From: Linum tenue
Taxonomy: Eukaryota; Streptophyta; Magnoliopsida; Malpighiales; Linaceae
DNA length: 64,000 nt
Reading direction: 5' to 3'
Assembly: GCA_946122785.1 (NCBI GenBank)
Contig: CAMGYJ010000002.1
Location: forward strand, 22,294,492 to 22,358,491
Below are positions 44,707 through 55,748 of the stretch, piece by piece. The notes below the pieces were generated by a model. That model was given only the letters and a program-made list of their open reading frames with translations. It was not told the origin of the DNA and did no database searches. Every line of letters begins with the position of its first letter. Within the stretch, counting starts at the first letter, position 1. A program made the translations under genes and the position numbers.

Positions 44707-44999
44707 GATCCTGGAAACGCAAGTGGAACTGTAGTGCGGACACGAGAAAAAGGGGAAGGACGCGAGGAGCGGCCAAAAAATTCGGCTGAGGGGGGTCGCC
44801 GGAAAGTGGCCGGGAAATGGCCGGAAACCCGCCGGAAAGTCGCCGGAAATTGACCGGCGACGGTGGCGGTGGCCGGCGGCGACGGCGGCGCGGCGGCCAA
44901 AGAGGAGAGAGGGGAGAGGAAATGAGAGTAGAGAGAGAAGGGATTTTGGAAAAAATGAGGGTAGAGAGAGAAATGACCGGGGGTTTCCTTTAAATAGGA

Positions 45000-45340
45000 A
45001 AAATACCCGGTCGGGTCTCAAAAATACCCGGTCGGGTATTTTCGAGTCCACGACCGGGGGTTTCTGCCAAACGCTGCGTATCAAGGGGCACAAATCCCCT
45101 GTCCCTCGCCAAAAATACCCGGTCGGGTATTTTTGGCGGGAGATCGGGGAATTCCTAAACGCCGCGTTTCACAGCAGGGAAATCCCCGGTCTCAAGCCAA
45201 AATTAATACCCGACCGGGTATTTTTGGCCTGAGGTCGGGGATTCGCCCTTTTTCGCCCCGGAAGGCAGAAGGGGGCCCGGGCACGAGCCAAAAATACCCG
45301 GTCGGGTTTTTTGGCTCATGACCGGGTATTTTACCCTTCC
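45000..45340. repeat. AAATACCCGGTCGGGTATTT palindrome cluster (internal)
   Basis: At least six whole or half palindromes (45004, 45024, 45115, 45210, 45292, 45322 approximately), upstream of the third frame on the sense strand; same word as in both LTRs. Confidence 0.85.
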
Positions 45341-45442
45341 GGCCAAAATTCTCATTCTTCCCAAAATCGCGACCTCTCCTGCACGAAAACACCAAACCGA
45401 GGCATCACAGATGACCGAACTTCACGACAGACATGCAACTGA

Positions 45443-45450
45443 CTCGACAC
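45443..45450. repeat. hAT target site duplication CTCGACAC (left)
   Basis: CTCGACAC recurs at 46165-46172. Confidence 0.92.
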
Positions 45451-46164
45451 CAGGCCCGGCCCAGGCCCTGTGCTGGCCCGACCCACAGCACAGGGCCTCA
45501 AATTTTTGGGACCTAATAATCCATGCATACCAATCTGGGCCTCTGAATCTGGGCGGAGCTGGCATCACCAACTTGGGCCTCAGAATCTTGGCGGGGCAAG
45601 GCCACACGACAAAAACCAGAAGTGCAAGGACGACAACATGCAAGGAAGGGAATCGAAGGCCACACGACAAAAACCAGAAGTGCAAGGACGACAACATGCA
45701 AGGAAGGGAATCGAACCAACGACCATCCTTTCATTAAAAGAAGGTTTGACCACCAAGCTAGAGCTTGTTTGTTGTACTTAAACTTCCAGTTAGAAATAAA
45801 TTGTTTACATCCAATTCCAATTAACTCTTTACCAATGTTCATTCCTGCTATCCACAACTTGTTTTAAGTTCTAACCTTTTTTTCTTTTATTTTACATGGA
45901 ACTTAATATTGATTGGAAATTTAGAATCATTCATTTTTAATTTCAAAAGATATAGAAAAGATGAAAGGGCTAATAGAGGATTTTGTTTCAAATAATACTA
46001 AACGATTGTTACTTTTGAACAATGATAAATGATATTATTATAATTATTTTTGTAATAATTTTTGAACTTATGTAATTTTTATTTATAATAAATTTGCAAG
46101 AAAATTTTTGAGGCCACATTTTAAATTTTCGAACAGGGCCTCCGAATATCATGGGACGGCCCTG
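45451..46164. mobile_element. Non-autonomous hAT element inside the Athila
   Basis: 714 bp, ends CAGGCCCGGCCCAG / CAGGGCCGTCCCAT, the CAGGGCCGGCCC type common among plant hAT elements, with an 8-bp duplication CTCGACAC. It holds a 58-bp tandem duplication at 45601-45716 and an AT-rich right half. No transposase. Confidence 0.92.
45601..45716. repeat. 58-bp tandem duplication within the hAT element
   Basis: Two copies of the unit beginning GCCACACGACAAAAACCAGA and ending GGGAATCGAA; they are virtually identical. Confidence 0.9.
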
Positions 46165-46277
46165 CTCGACACGACACCAAAAACTCAGAAAAAGGGAAAA
46201 GAAAATGCAAACCGTGGTGGGGTTGCCTCCCCACAAGCGCTTCTTTACCGTCTTTTAGCTGGACGCCCATGGCGGAA

Positions 46278-49200
46278 CTAAGGGTCTGCGAGTTCCACCA
46301 CCAACTCCGCACGTTCGACCTCGTCTCCCAGGTAGAGTTTGAGACGATGGCCATTCACTTTAAACGGCTCAGTCTGCGGGTTGGCAATTTCGATAGTGCC
46401 ATACGGGAACACCTGGGTGACCGTGAATGGTCCAGACCACCGGGAACGGAGTTTTCCGGGAAAGAGCTTCAGGAAAGAGTTATAAAGAATAACTCGATCA
46501 CCAACCTGGAACTCTTTCGGACCCCGCAACCGGGCATCGTGCAGGCGCTTAGTGCGCTCCTTGTACAACCGGGTGTTCTCATAGGCGTGGTAACGCCACT
46601 CTTCCAGCTCCAACATCTGCATTTTTCGCTCAATACCTGCAACACGAACATCCAAGTTGAGCAGCTTAAGGGCCCAGAAGGCCTTGTGCTCTAGCTCCAC
46701 GGGCAAATGGCATGCCTTTCCATAGACAAGCCGGTACGGTGAAGTACCAATGGGCGTCTTGTAGGCAGTGCGATACGCCCACAGAGCATCATCGAGCTTG
46801 GTGGACCAATCTTTGCGGGACTGATCCACCGTTTTCTCCAAGATCCGCTTGAGCTCCCGGTTCGTCAGTTCGGCCTGGCCACTGGTCTGGGGATGATAGG
46901 CCACGGACACCTTGTGAGTCACACCATAGCGAGACAGTAGTTTATCAAATTGGCCCTGGAAATGGGTGCCTCTATCGCTTATGATGGCTCTAGGTGTCCC
47001 GAACCGGGAGAATAGCTGCTTCAAAAAACCACAAACACGTCTAGCATCATTGGTGGGCAAAGCTTGCGCCTCAGCCCACCTAGAGACGTAGTCAACAGCA
47101 ACCAGAATATAGGTGTTACCAAAAGATGGAGGGAAGGGGCCCATGAAGTCGATACCCCAGACATAAAAAACCTCACAAGTTATAAACACATTCTGGGGCA
47201 TCTCATCACGGGCAGAGATGTTACCTGACCTCTGGCATCGGTCGCACCTGCGTGCGAAGGCGTCTGCATCCTTGAAGAGCGTGGGCCAGTAAAAGCCCGA
47301 CTGGAGCACCTTCCTTGCCGTGCGGTTTCCTCCGTGATGACCGCCAGTAGGTCCCTCATGACAGTGAGATAGAATGCCCTCCATCTCACTCTCCATAACA
47401 CAACGACGGATGATCCCGTCGGCTCCGATCCGAAAAAGATGTGGGTCATCCCAGAAGTAGTACTTCAGATCGGAGAAAAACTTCCTCTTGGCGTGAGTTG
47501 CCATCCCCTTGGGCAGCTGCTGGCCCACCAAATAATTCGCAAAATCAGAGTACCAGGGGGTGACACTCTCCACCAAGCACATCATCATCAACCTCTCATC
47601 TGGGAAGGAGTCATCAATCTCCTCCACGAGGTTGTCCGCAGGAGGTGCGTCCAACCGGGAGAGGTGATCAGTTGCAACATTTTCTGCTCCCTTCTTGTCC
47701 CGGATCTCAATATCAAACTCCTGCAGCAGTAAGATCCATCGTATGAGCCGAGGCTTGGCATCGGCCTTGCTCATCAGGTATCTAATCGCGGAGTGATCTG
47801 TGTACACGGTCACATGGGACAAGACCAGATAGGGGCGAAACTTATCGAAGGCAAACACCACTGCAAGAAGCTCCTTCTCTGTGGTGGTGTAGTTCTCCTG
47901 GGCATCATTCAGAGTCTTCGAGGCGTAGTAGATAGGTCGGAAGTGTTGATCTCGCCTCTGCCCCAAAACAGCTTCAACAGCAAAGTCACTGGCGTCGCAC
48001 ATCAGCTCAAATGGTAGGGACCAGTCAGGAACAACCATGATAGGAGCCTGGGTGAGCTTCTCCTTCAAGGTGGTGAACGCCGCTGTGCAAGCATCAGTGA
48101 ACTGGAAGGGGGCATCCTTCTCCAGAAGCTTAGTTAGGGGCAGGGCGATCTTCGAGAAGTCCTTGATGAACCGCCTATAGAAACCTGCATGGCCAAGAAA
48201 ACTCCGGATCCCCTTTACAGATGTAGGAGGAGGCAGCTTGCTGATAGTCTCGATCTTTGCTCTGTCTACCTCGATCCCCATCTTGGAGATCTTGTGCCCA
48301 AGAACTATGCCTTCTCGAACCATGAAGTGACACTTCTCCCAACTCAGTGCCAGGTTCGTTTCTTCACACTGTTTAAGAACAAGTTCCAGGTTATGGAGAC
48401 AGTGAGAGAAGGAGTCTCCATAAACCGAGAAATCGTCCATAAACACCTCCATGATCTCGCCGACCAGACGGTCAAAGATGGCGAGCATGCATCGCTGAAA
48501 GGTGGCTGGGGCGTTGCATAGCCCAAATGGAATCCTCCGGTAAGCAAATGTGCCGAAGGGGCAGGTGAAAGTGGTCTTCGCCTGGTCCTCCGGTGCAATA
48601 GGGATCTGAAAGTACCCGGACATCCCATCCAAGAAGCAGTAGAACTCGTGCCCCGCCAATCTCTCCATCATCTGATCAATGAACGGCAGCGAGAAATGGT
48701 CCTTCCGAGTAGCGTCGTTGAGACGCCTATAGTCGATGCAAACACGGTACCCAGTCACCGTGCGCATCAGGATGAGCTCGTTCTTCTCGTTAGGCACCAC
48801 GGTCATCCCACCCTTTTTGGGCACCACCTGGGTGGGACTGACCCACTCGCTGTCAGAAATGGCGAAGATGATCCCCGCGTCCATCAGCTTCACGATCTCT
48901 GCCCGAACCACCGCCTCCAGGTTCGGCGTCAGTCTCCTCTGCGGCTGCCTCACTGGCCGCATCTCATCCTCCAGTAGTATCCGGTGTGAGCAGAAGGAGG
49001 GGCTGATTCCCCGGATATCTGTGATCTTCCATGCCAAAGCTCGCTCGTACTGCTTCAGCAAGGCCACCAGTCTGGTCTTCTGCTCGGGTATGAGGGTCGA
49101 GCTGATGATGACTGGCAGCTTATTCCCCTCCCGTAGAAATGCATACTCCAAATGAGGAGGGAGGGGCTTAAGCTCCAGCTCTGGTGGTTCCTCCAAGGAA

Positions 49201-51863
49201 GTGGTAATGCGGGTGGAGGATGAGATCGGTTTAAACAGCCTGTCGCCCTCCAAGAAGGGGCCACTCTCCAATGCGGCCAACTGCTCCGCCAGCTGCGGCT
49301 CCTGCAATGCCTGCTCACCTAGCAAAATACAACGCTCAAGAGCATCATCAGTACCCGCACTCGTTATGGCGAGTGCGGTCTCAAAATCGGTAAGCACATC
49401 ACAGTAGTCTATGTCATCATGCAAATGAGAATGTTTCCCATTGTCAGACACAGAAAAAGTAGCATGTTCATCACCAGCACGCAAGATCAATTTACCACTA
49501 TGCACATCAATAAGCGCCTTGGCGGTGGCGAGAAATGGTCTACCCAAAATCAAAGGCACATCCACATCCTCATTTATATCCAAAATAACAAAATCAACAG
49601 GATATGTGAATGCACCAACATTAACAAGCAAGTCCTCAATGATACCCCTAGGATGCACGATAGAACGATCAACTAACTGAATGCTCATCCTAGTAGCTAT
49701 AGGTTCACCTAGGTCTAGCTTCTTACACAATTTATAGGGCATGACGTTAATGCTAGCGCCTAGGTCCGCCAAGGACTTTCCTACATGCATGCTGCCAATA
49801 ACAAGAGGGATAGTGAAACTCCCTGGGTCTTTGCGCTTCTCGGGCAGCTTGTTCTGCAGGATAGCAGAATACTCCTCGCTGAGCATCACTGTCGAAAGAT
49901 CCCCAAGTTTCTTCTTGTTGGTGAGGTCTTTCATGAACTTGGCATACTTGGGCATCTTCGAAAGTGCCTCCACGAACGGCATGCTGATGTTGACCTGCTT
50001 CAACATTGTCATGAACTTGGCAAACTCTGTCTCCAGCTTGTCTTTATGAAGTCGAGTGGGGAAGGGCAGCTGGGGTGTATGCTCCTTAACCACAGGTTGC
50101 GGCTTTGGAGCAGGTGCTGTGCTGCCTTCCCCCACCTCTGCAGTATCAGCTGGAGGTGTTGAAGCAGGTAGTGGGTCGTCTCGCCTGGGCTGGGCAGGAG
50201 CAGCAGATGTAGTCTTGCCACTCCTGGTGGTGATGGCGTGTGCGGTCTCATGCGGGTCCCGTGGATTGGGGATGGTAGTGGCAGGCAGAGTCCCCGGTGC
50301 CCTGGTAGTGTTCTGGCGAGCTAGGCTCCCAATCTGATTCTGTAGATCTTGCAGAATGGCACCTTAGTTCCTCTGGCCTGCCTCCAGTGAGGCTATGTTC
50401 TGATCCATCCTTGTGAAGTTCGCCTGACTGGTGGTCATGAAAGCCTGCAAAATATTCTTCAGATCAGACATCTGAGTATCTGGAGCTGCGGCTGCGGGAG
50501 GCTGAGCAAACTGGCGCTGGGGCTGCTGGAATGGCTGCCCTTGCCTAGGCTGGTAGGGCTGCTGCTGTGGTGGTGGCCCCTGCCTAGCCTGGAAGGGCTG
50601 CCTCTGCTGAAAGCCACCTGCTGGTGCGGGGAAACCAGGTGGTTTGCTGGTGTTGCTGCTCCAAGCAAAGTTGGGATGCTGGCGCCATCCCTCATTATAG
50701 GTACTGCTGTATGGATCCAGGCGCCGAGCATTTGCTATGAAGTCCACCTGCTCTTGGGGAGTAGAAGACTCCCTCATAGACTGACAATCCTCCACCAGGT
50801 GATTCGGGCTCTCACACCACTGGCACTGAGCTACTGGAGGCGGAGCTACACCTCGGCCCGGAAGGAGACTGTTAGGCTGCTTCAATGTCTGCACCAACTC
50901 AGCCACCTGCTGCTCTAACCCGGACCTGGCCTCCATAGCATGCACACCCCGGTCTCGGGAATTCCTGCCTCTGTTGTTCTGCCCCCAGGAGTGGTCTCGG
51001 GCAGCCAAGGTACTGATCATCTGGTTCAGCTCGGGTGGAGTCTTAGTAAGGATATCCCCTCCCGGGCATAGAGACTCAATCACCCTCTGGCTTTCTGGAG
51101 TGAGGGCGCTGTAGAAGTTCCCTACTGTGAAAGCATCGCTGAAGCCATGATGGGGACACTGCCAGAAGTATCCCATGTACCGCTCCCATGCATCACGAAG
51201 TGACTCATCTGGCTCTTGGCGGAAGTGAGTGATCTCCCGCTGTATCTCCGTGGTCTTCGATGCCGGATAATACCGGTGCACGAACTTGTCAGCCAGATCG
51301 TCCCAAGAGGTGATGGACAATGGGGGCTGGGTCTCCAACCACCTCTTAGCATTCCCCGCCAAAGAATGGGGGAAGAGGTGAAGGCGGATTGCGTCATCCG
51401 GGACACCGTTCAGCTTGAACCCGTTCGTCAGCTGCAGAAAACGGGAAAGATGTACCCGGGCTTCCTCATCCTTCAAGCCATGGAACTGGATAGAGGATGT
51501 GATGAGCTGAATCCAGCATGGCTTGATCTCAAAGTTGTTTGCAGGAATGGGTGGATAGAGGATGACCGGGCGAATGTCAGCAATCCGTGGAGTATAGTAG
51601 TACTCCAAGGTGGGACCCGGTGGTGGTGGATGATGATGGTTTCCAGCTCCCTGGGGATTTGGGTCATTCCCCAGGATCTGGTTCTGAGGAGGCGGGTTCT
51701 GGTCGCCTTCCATCTCGTACTCGTCCTCGGAGTCGCTGCTCAATTGGCCGTCTCGGCGCTCCACCGTAGCCAGTCTAGCTCGCTGTTGTCTCCGAAGTTG
51801 TTTGCAGGTGCGCTCAATCTCAGGATTCAACGGTAGTAAACCTCCCGACTGGCTACGGGTCAT
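46278..51863 (-). pseudogene. Athila gag-pol polyprotein, single TAA between gag and pol
   Basis: One frame of about 1860 codons from ATG 51861-51863 (MTRSQSGG). Gag: FLQLTNGFKLNGVPDDAIRL and HFRQEPDESLRDAWERYMGY, with a finger-like CQWCESPNHLVEDC. At codon 500 a TAA (50364-50366) replaces the CAA found in the relative at 7.2-10.5 kb; translation would otherwise continue without a frame change. Protease: [13 protein letters not shown] (about residue 697). Reverse transcriptase: [17 protein letters not shown], then FMDDFSVYG (about 1140). RNase [21 protein letters not shown]. Integrase: HHCC finger (HCHEG...CDRCQRSG), [22 protein letters not shown] and [10 protein letters not shown] (about 1440-1700), ending [10 protein letters not shown]. 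It encodes all enzymes for copying and integration; only the TAA breaks it. Confidence 0.93.
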
Positions 51864-51988
51864 GCACTATCTGCACACAATCAAGCAATGCAAACCCGTG
51901 AAGGCACAATTGGGAAGGAACAAACACTCAATGCAAAAAATGAAAATGCTAAAGTAACAGAAATCACTTTTCTTCAACAACCTAGCCG

Positions 51989-52006
51989 TCCCCGGCAACG
52001 GCGCCA
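51989..52006 (-). other. Primer binding site, tRNA-Asp type
   Basis: Minus strand TGGCGCCGTTGCCGGGGA, six bases from the 5' LTR. Confidence 0.92.
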
Positions 52007-52012
52007 AAAACT

Positions 52013-53359
52013 TGACTCACTCCTACTGTCACTCTAGAAAATGGCCAAGTGCAACCACTTCCTAAAGCGTAGTATAGCGGGTTTGGGTTTTATTGTCAAC
52101 CCGGGTCCTAGATGTGATGACTACTCGGTGAATTCTTGTTATTTAGCGGTGAACTTTTAGTGCAACTCAAGCAAACAAAACACAAAGCAAGTAAACGGTT
52201 GTTGTCAAGTCAAGAGAGGTCACCCGGATATGGATCCCCCTAGACTGCAGTTAAGTCGGATTGCAATTTACCAAGTTCAGTTTTCATGAAAGTTATACTG
52301 CGGAAGGTTCTCAATTAGCCTGAAGTCTCGACTAAAGGTCTCCAGACCCTCTCAATCTGAGTCTCTAGCGGGCGACTAACCTCCACCGGAGTAAACAGAT
52401 TGAGGCCCTAACGAACCAAACCTCCACTACCGAATTGAATTCGGTACAGAATAGCGAATTGGCTCCTCGACTAAAGTCACCAATTCGCCATCTTCGATTA
52501 AGGGCACTCTATCAACCTAGGCAGATATTCTCATTCTAGGTCAAAGCAGAAACAACAGGAATTTGATCAGGATTCAAGTCATTCAATCATTCAAACCTCA
52601 ATCGAATATAATCAATTCACAAACTCTGTACTTGGGTTCATACAATCAGACCTAGCATACAAATCTAGGGTTCCCCATACCCAGATGAATGGGGAAACTA
52701 CTCCATAGAGAAAGAAGCAAAAACAGATTCAGACGCGGAAATCATACTGTGAAGATGGATTTCTGCTCCTGGACGTTTAATCGCACTTCTCCAAGCTCAA
52801 GCCGGGCTCCAATGGTGTTGAAGATCGATCTATGGCGCTTGGGAACTCTGGTTCGTCGCTTTCTCTCTCTAGGTATCGCTTTTTCTCTCAAAAACTCGGA
52901 ACCCTCTGAAAATTGGCCTTCTTTTCCTTTTATCAGCTGCCATCGCGATACCCGGTCGGGTATTTTGGGTTTCGACCGGGTATTTCCAAAACTCGCCGTT
53001 TCAACTCAGGAGAAAATCCCCGGTCTGTCCTCATAATCCCCGACCGGGGATTTTAGGCATTTGCCCGGGCCCCATTCTGCTTCTCACGGACGCCCGAAGT
53101 GAGAAATACCCGGTCAAGGCCAGAAAATACCCGGTCGGGTATTTCTTCCTTTGGCCGGGTATTTTGGTCCAACAGCCTCCTTTGTCCCAACTTCGCTCCT
53201 TTCGACCCGGAACTCGTTCCTCCGCCTCGATTCCAACGCCGGGACCTGAAATATGACATAAACACACAACCTAGCGTGAAATCGACTTAAAACACGAGAT
53301 TCCTCATCACAAACGGCTTCAGAATAAGGGTGAAAACATGTATAATTATCGGTCTATCA
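52013..53359 (-). repeat. Athila 5' LTR
   Basis: 1347 bp, nearly identical to 40677-42036; holds a palindrome cluster at 52945-53165. Confidence 0.93.
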
Positions 53360-53364
53360 CTCGT
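53360..53364. repeat. Athila target site duplication CTCGT (right)
   Basis: Matches 40672-40676. Confidence 0.9.
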
Positions 53365-53489
53365 TTACTAACGAGTCGGCTCGCGAACCGGCTTGTTAAA
53401 TAACGAGTTGAGTGTCGAACGAGTTTTTTCAGATTCGAATGCCGAGTTGCTCGCGAGCGGGTTGGTTCATTTGCAGCCCTAGATGGATC

Positions 53490-54344
53490 GAAGTTGAAAT
53501 TCAACATAAAATTTACCGACTATAGCATAGTGAACCCCCATATTTGAGGACACAATTTTGAAGATAAGAAACTATAAGAAAAAGCAAATTCAATAAGTTA
53601 TATGAGCAAAGAAAAAAAGTAATTTGCGTCATCAGGCGACCCCCGAATTTGAATTGGGGGAAAAGGAATTTGTAATCCACCGCCTTATCACTCGGTCATG
53701 TCAATACAAAAAAGGAAAGTATACTATTTGGGATGGTACTCAAATTTACATCTTTACCTCATTTCCAATTTCTTAACATTAAATCCCCTCCTAAAAAAAC
53801 TTTGAATTCATCTCTTCAATTACTTTTGTCTAGTATCTCAAAACACGAATTATCCAAATATAAACTATGTTCTCTCTTTATTGACTAGTGATATTGAAGA
53901 AAAGTTGAAAACCAAATGTGGATTTTCAGTTCAAAAAATAAACAAATTGAAACCATTACCTAGTGACCAAGAATTCACCGATTCTTGGATTCAAAATGTT
54001 TTGTTTCGCCCATTTAACATTAAGCTTATGCACCCCCAATAAAATACAAGAGATAAAGAAGATAGATAGAGTCAGCCAGCGGTGAACGTAGCAGATCCAG
54101 TGATTGATTGAGGTAAGACCGTAGTTGAGAAGAAAGAATATACTTTCGTTTGTGAAAATAGTGAAGCAGGGTGATGGAGACGATGTCATTGTTCTTGGTG
54201 GAGATAATAAAACTAGCAGTGGCGCAACAATGACACAAGAATTTCAAAAGAACACGTGGTGTAATTTGCCGGTATATTTACAACAAACTTGCTGTAAATT
54301 TGGAAAACCCTATGATCTATTTCCTAATTTTTACCTATTTTTCT
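53490..54344. other. Non-coding interval with a tRNA-like relic
   Basis: No confident gene. 53630-53706 on the minus strand reads GACCGAGTGATAAGGCGGTGG ... CAATTCAAATTCGGGGGTCG, resembling the D-arm and T-arm of a long-variable-arm (Ser-like) tRNA, but it is degenerate. A weak plus-strand frame at 54125-54457 is not recognised. Confidence 0.3.
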
Positions 54345-54640
54345 GTACGAATAATTATAGTTCATCCATCTCCTTCACTCCTAAAGCAGTACATCTGCCC
54401 AAAGGTCACATAGCTCGATTGGTGGACCTTGATTGGAAGTTTGTTTTGAACGTGTGAGATTCTGAGTGTGATTCGTGGTTTTCCCGGCGACGCTAATAGA
54501 GATCTTAGTAGGGTTCAAGCAAGTGAACCCTCAAATTTGATCTCGTTCTGCCATCGTTAAGGAGTGTGTCTGTGTGGAAATGTTACTGAGTTATATAAAA
54601 AAAACAGTTCATCTGTTTTAATAATCGTTACTATGAATAA
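54345..54640 (+). repeat. Segmental duplicate, copy A
   Basis: From CATCTCCTTCACTCCTAAAG through GTGATTCGTGGTTTTCCCGG to TCTGTTTTAATAATCGTTA. Copy B is at 55470-55506 plus 57876-58135, where a copia relic interrupts it. Identity of about 85-90% by eye. Nature unknown; possibly the end of a gene or an older element. Confidence 0.75.
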
Positions 54641-54737
54641 TAAATGATTGTGAATACGAATCTACTCTTACTACTTTTGCTATGGATGCAAGGATTTTAT
54701 AATGGGGGAAGCATCTTTCCCATTTCACTCTTATATT

Positions 54738-55065
54738 AGGTGTAGCGAAAGTAACCCGGTGGTTGAGTGTTTAGTGGGTCCGACACTATTTGGGTCCGTT
54801 TACATTAGTAGCACCTTTTCCATTTACGTTGGGCAAACCAACAACACTCAATCTATCCATATTTACCCCTCCAAGAATTGCTCTGGCTTAATATTAGAGG
54901 TAGAGGAGGTTAGCCGTTTGTTGAGTCTGATGAGAAATTTGGAGAGACGGTGATGGTTGAGAGTTTAGTGGTCGGGGCACTATTTGGGTCCGTTTACATT
55001 AGTAGTGTCTTTTCCATCCGCGTTCGGCAAACCAACATCACTAAACCTTTCCATATTTACCCCTA
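54738..55065 (+). repeat. Two tandem copies of a roughly 115-bp sequence
   Basis: 54740-54868 and 54953-55064 share CACTATTTGGGTCCGTTTAC, GGCAAACCAACA and CCATATTTACCCCT at a period of about 210 bp. Confidence 0.75.
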
Positions 55066-55158
55066 TCTTAAAGACACATGTGCCCCATATTTACTCAAAA
55101 AATCTGTGTTTAAAAATATCGTCACTTTATGATAGTTATAACAATTAAGTCTATGTTA

Positions 55159-55224
55159 AGAATTCTACATCGCTTCTACATATTCAAGAGTGCAATTCGA
55201 TATGCAATATTTGAATCAATGACA
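55159..55224 (-). repeat. Copy of a dispersed repeat
   Basis: On the minus strand GAATATGTAGAAGCGATGT with flanks matches 33187-33250 at roughly 80%. Confidence 0.55.
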
Positions 55225-55748
55225 TTTCGATTCTAAACGTGGTGGAAAAGTCCTATATTTTTCAGATTTAAGCTTCCTATATGTTTTTAAATGAAAACGA
55301 TCACACAAATGTGCTTATTGTAACTAGTTATGTTTCTTATCTTTGTTCAAAGAGACCACGGTTCAAATCTCATTATTGATATATTTTTTCTCTGAATAAG
55401 AAAAAATAAGCGATGTAGGAAATTTGAAATGAGGTTCAAATTTTTTTCATTTGGCTTTTATTTATTGTGTAGATTTATCTATCTCCTTCCCTCCTAAAGC
55501 AGTTTATGTTGGGACTTTTAGGGACGAGGGTACACGTACGATAGCCCGAGACCGGGTGACCATGATTGTGATAGAGTCGTGAACAACGTTCACTTTCCGA
55601 AAATAATATTTCCACCCTCTACAAAGTCTTGGGTTACAGGAAATTTCTCCCGATGATAAAACTATCACCACTTTAGGTTCTAGGCTCAAGAACACTAAAG
55701 CATACTTAGAAATTTTTGGAAGAAAGTAAAAGAATATGTTTGATGGTG

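Larger units (their letters stand above)
40677..53359 (-). mobile_element. Complete Athila-type Ty3 retrotransposon
   Basis: 12.68 kb on the minus strand with two LTRs (1360 and 1347 bp), 5-bp duplication CTCGT, tRNA-Asp primer site next to the right (5') LTR, polypurine tract next to the left (3') LTR, one gag-pol frame (51863-46278) and a third frame (44706-43267). The LTRs differ by a 13-bp indel and about seven substitutions that I could spot, so insertion was recent. Single nonsense codons in gag-pol and in the third frame are the only obvious defects besides an hAT insertion at 45451-46164 in the spacer. Confidence 0.95.
40187..53481. mobile_element. hAT-type MITE split by an Athila element
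   Basis: Left part 40187-40676 and right part 53365-53481 form one MITE of about 607 bp with ends TAGGGCTGCAAATGA / TAGGGCTGCAAATGA and the 8-bp duplication GATGGATC at 40179-40186 and 53482-53489. The interior is full of GCTCGAGCTCG and GCTCGCGAGC words. The Athila element at 40677-53359 sits inside with its own duplication CTCGT. Confidence 0.9.

Noticed and set aside
43918..44853. 311-codon plus-strand open frame
   Set aside because: Lies antisense to the Athila third frame, shows no recognisable motif and follows from the GC-rich codon pattern of the real frame.
53630..53706. Functional tRNA gene
   Set aside because: D-arm and T-arm words are visible, but the stems are disrupted and the acceptor ends do not pair convincingly.
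54125..54457. 110-codon plus-strand frame as a host gene
   Set aside because: No domain recognised, no splice or promoter evidence, and its end lies in a duplicated non-coding-like sequence.
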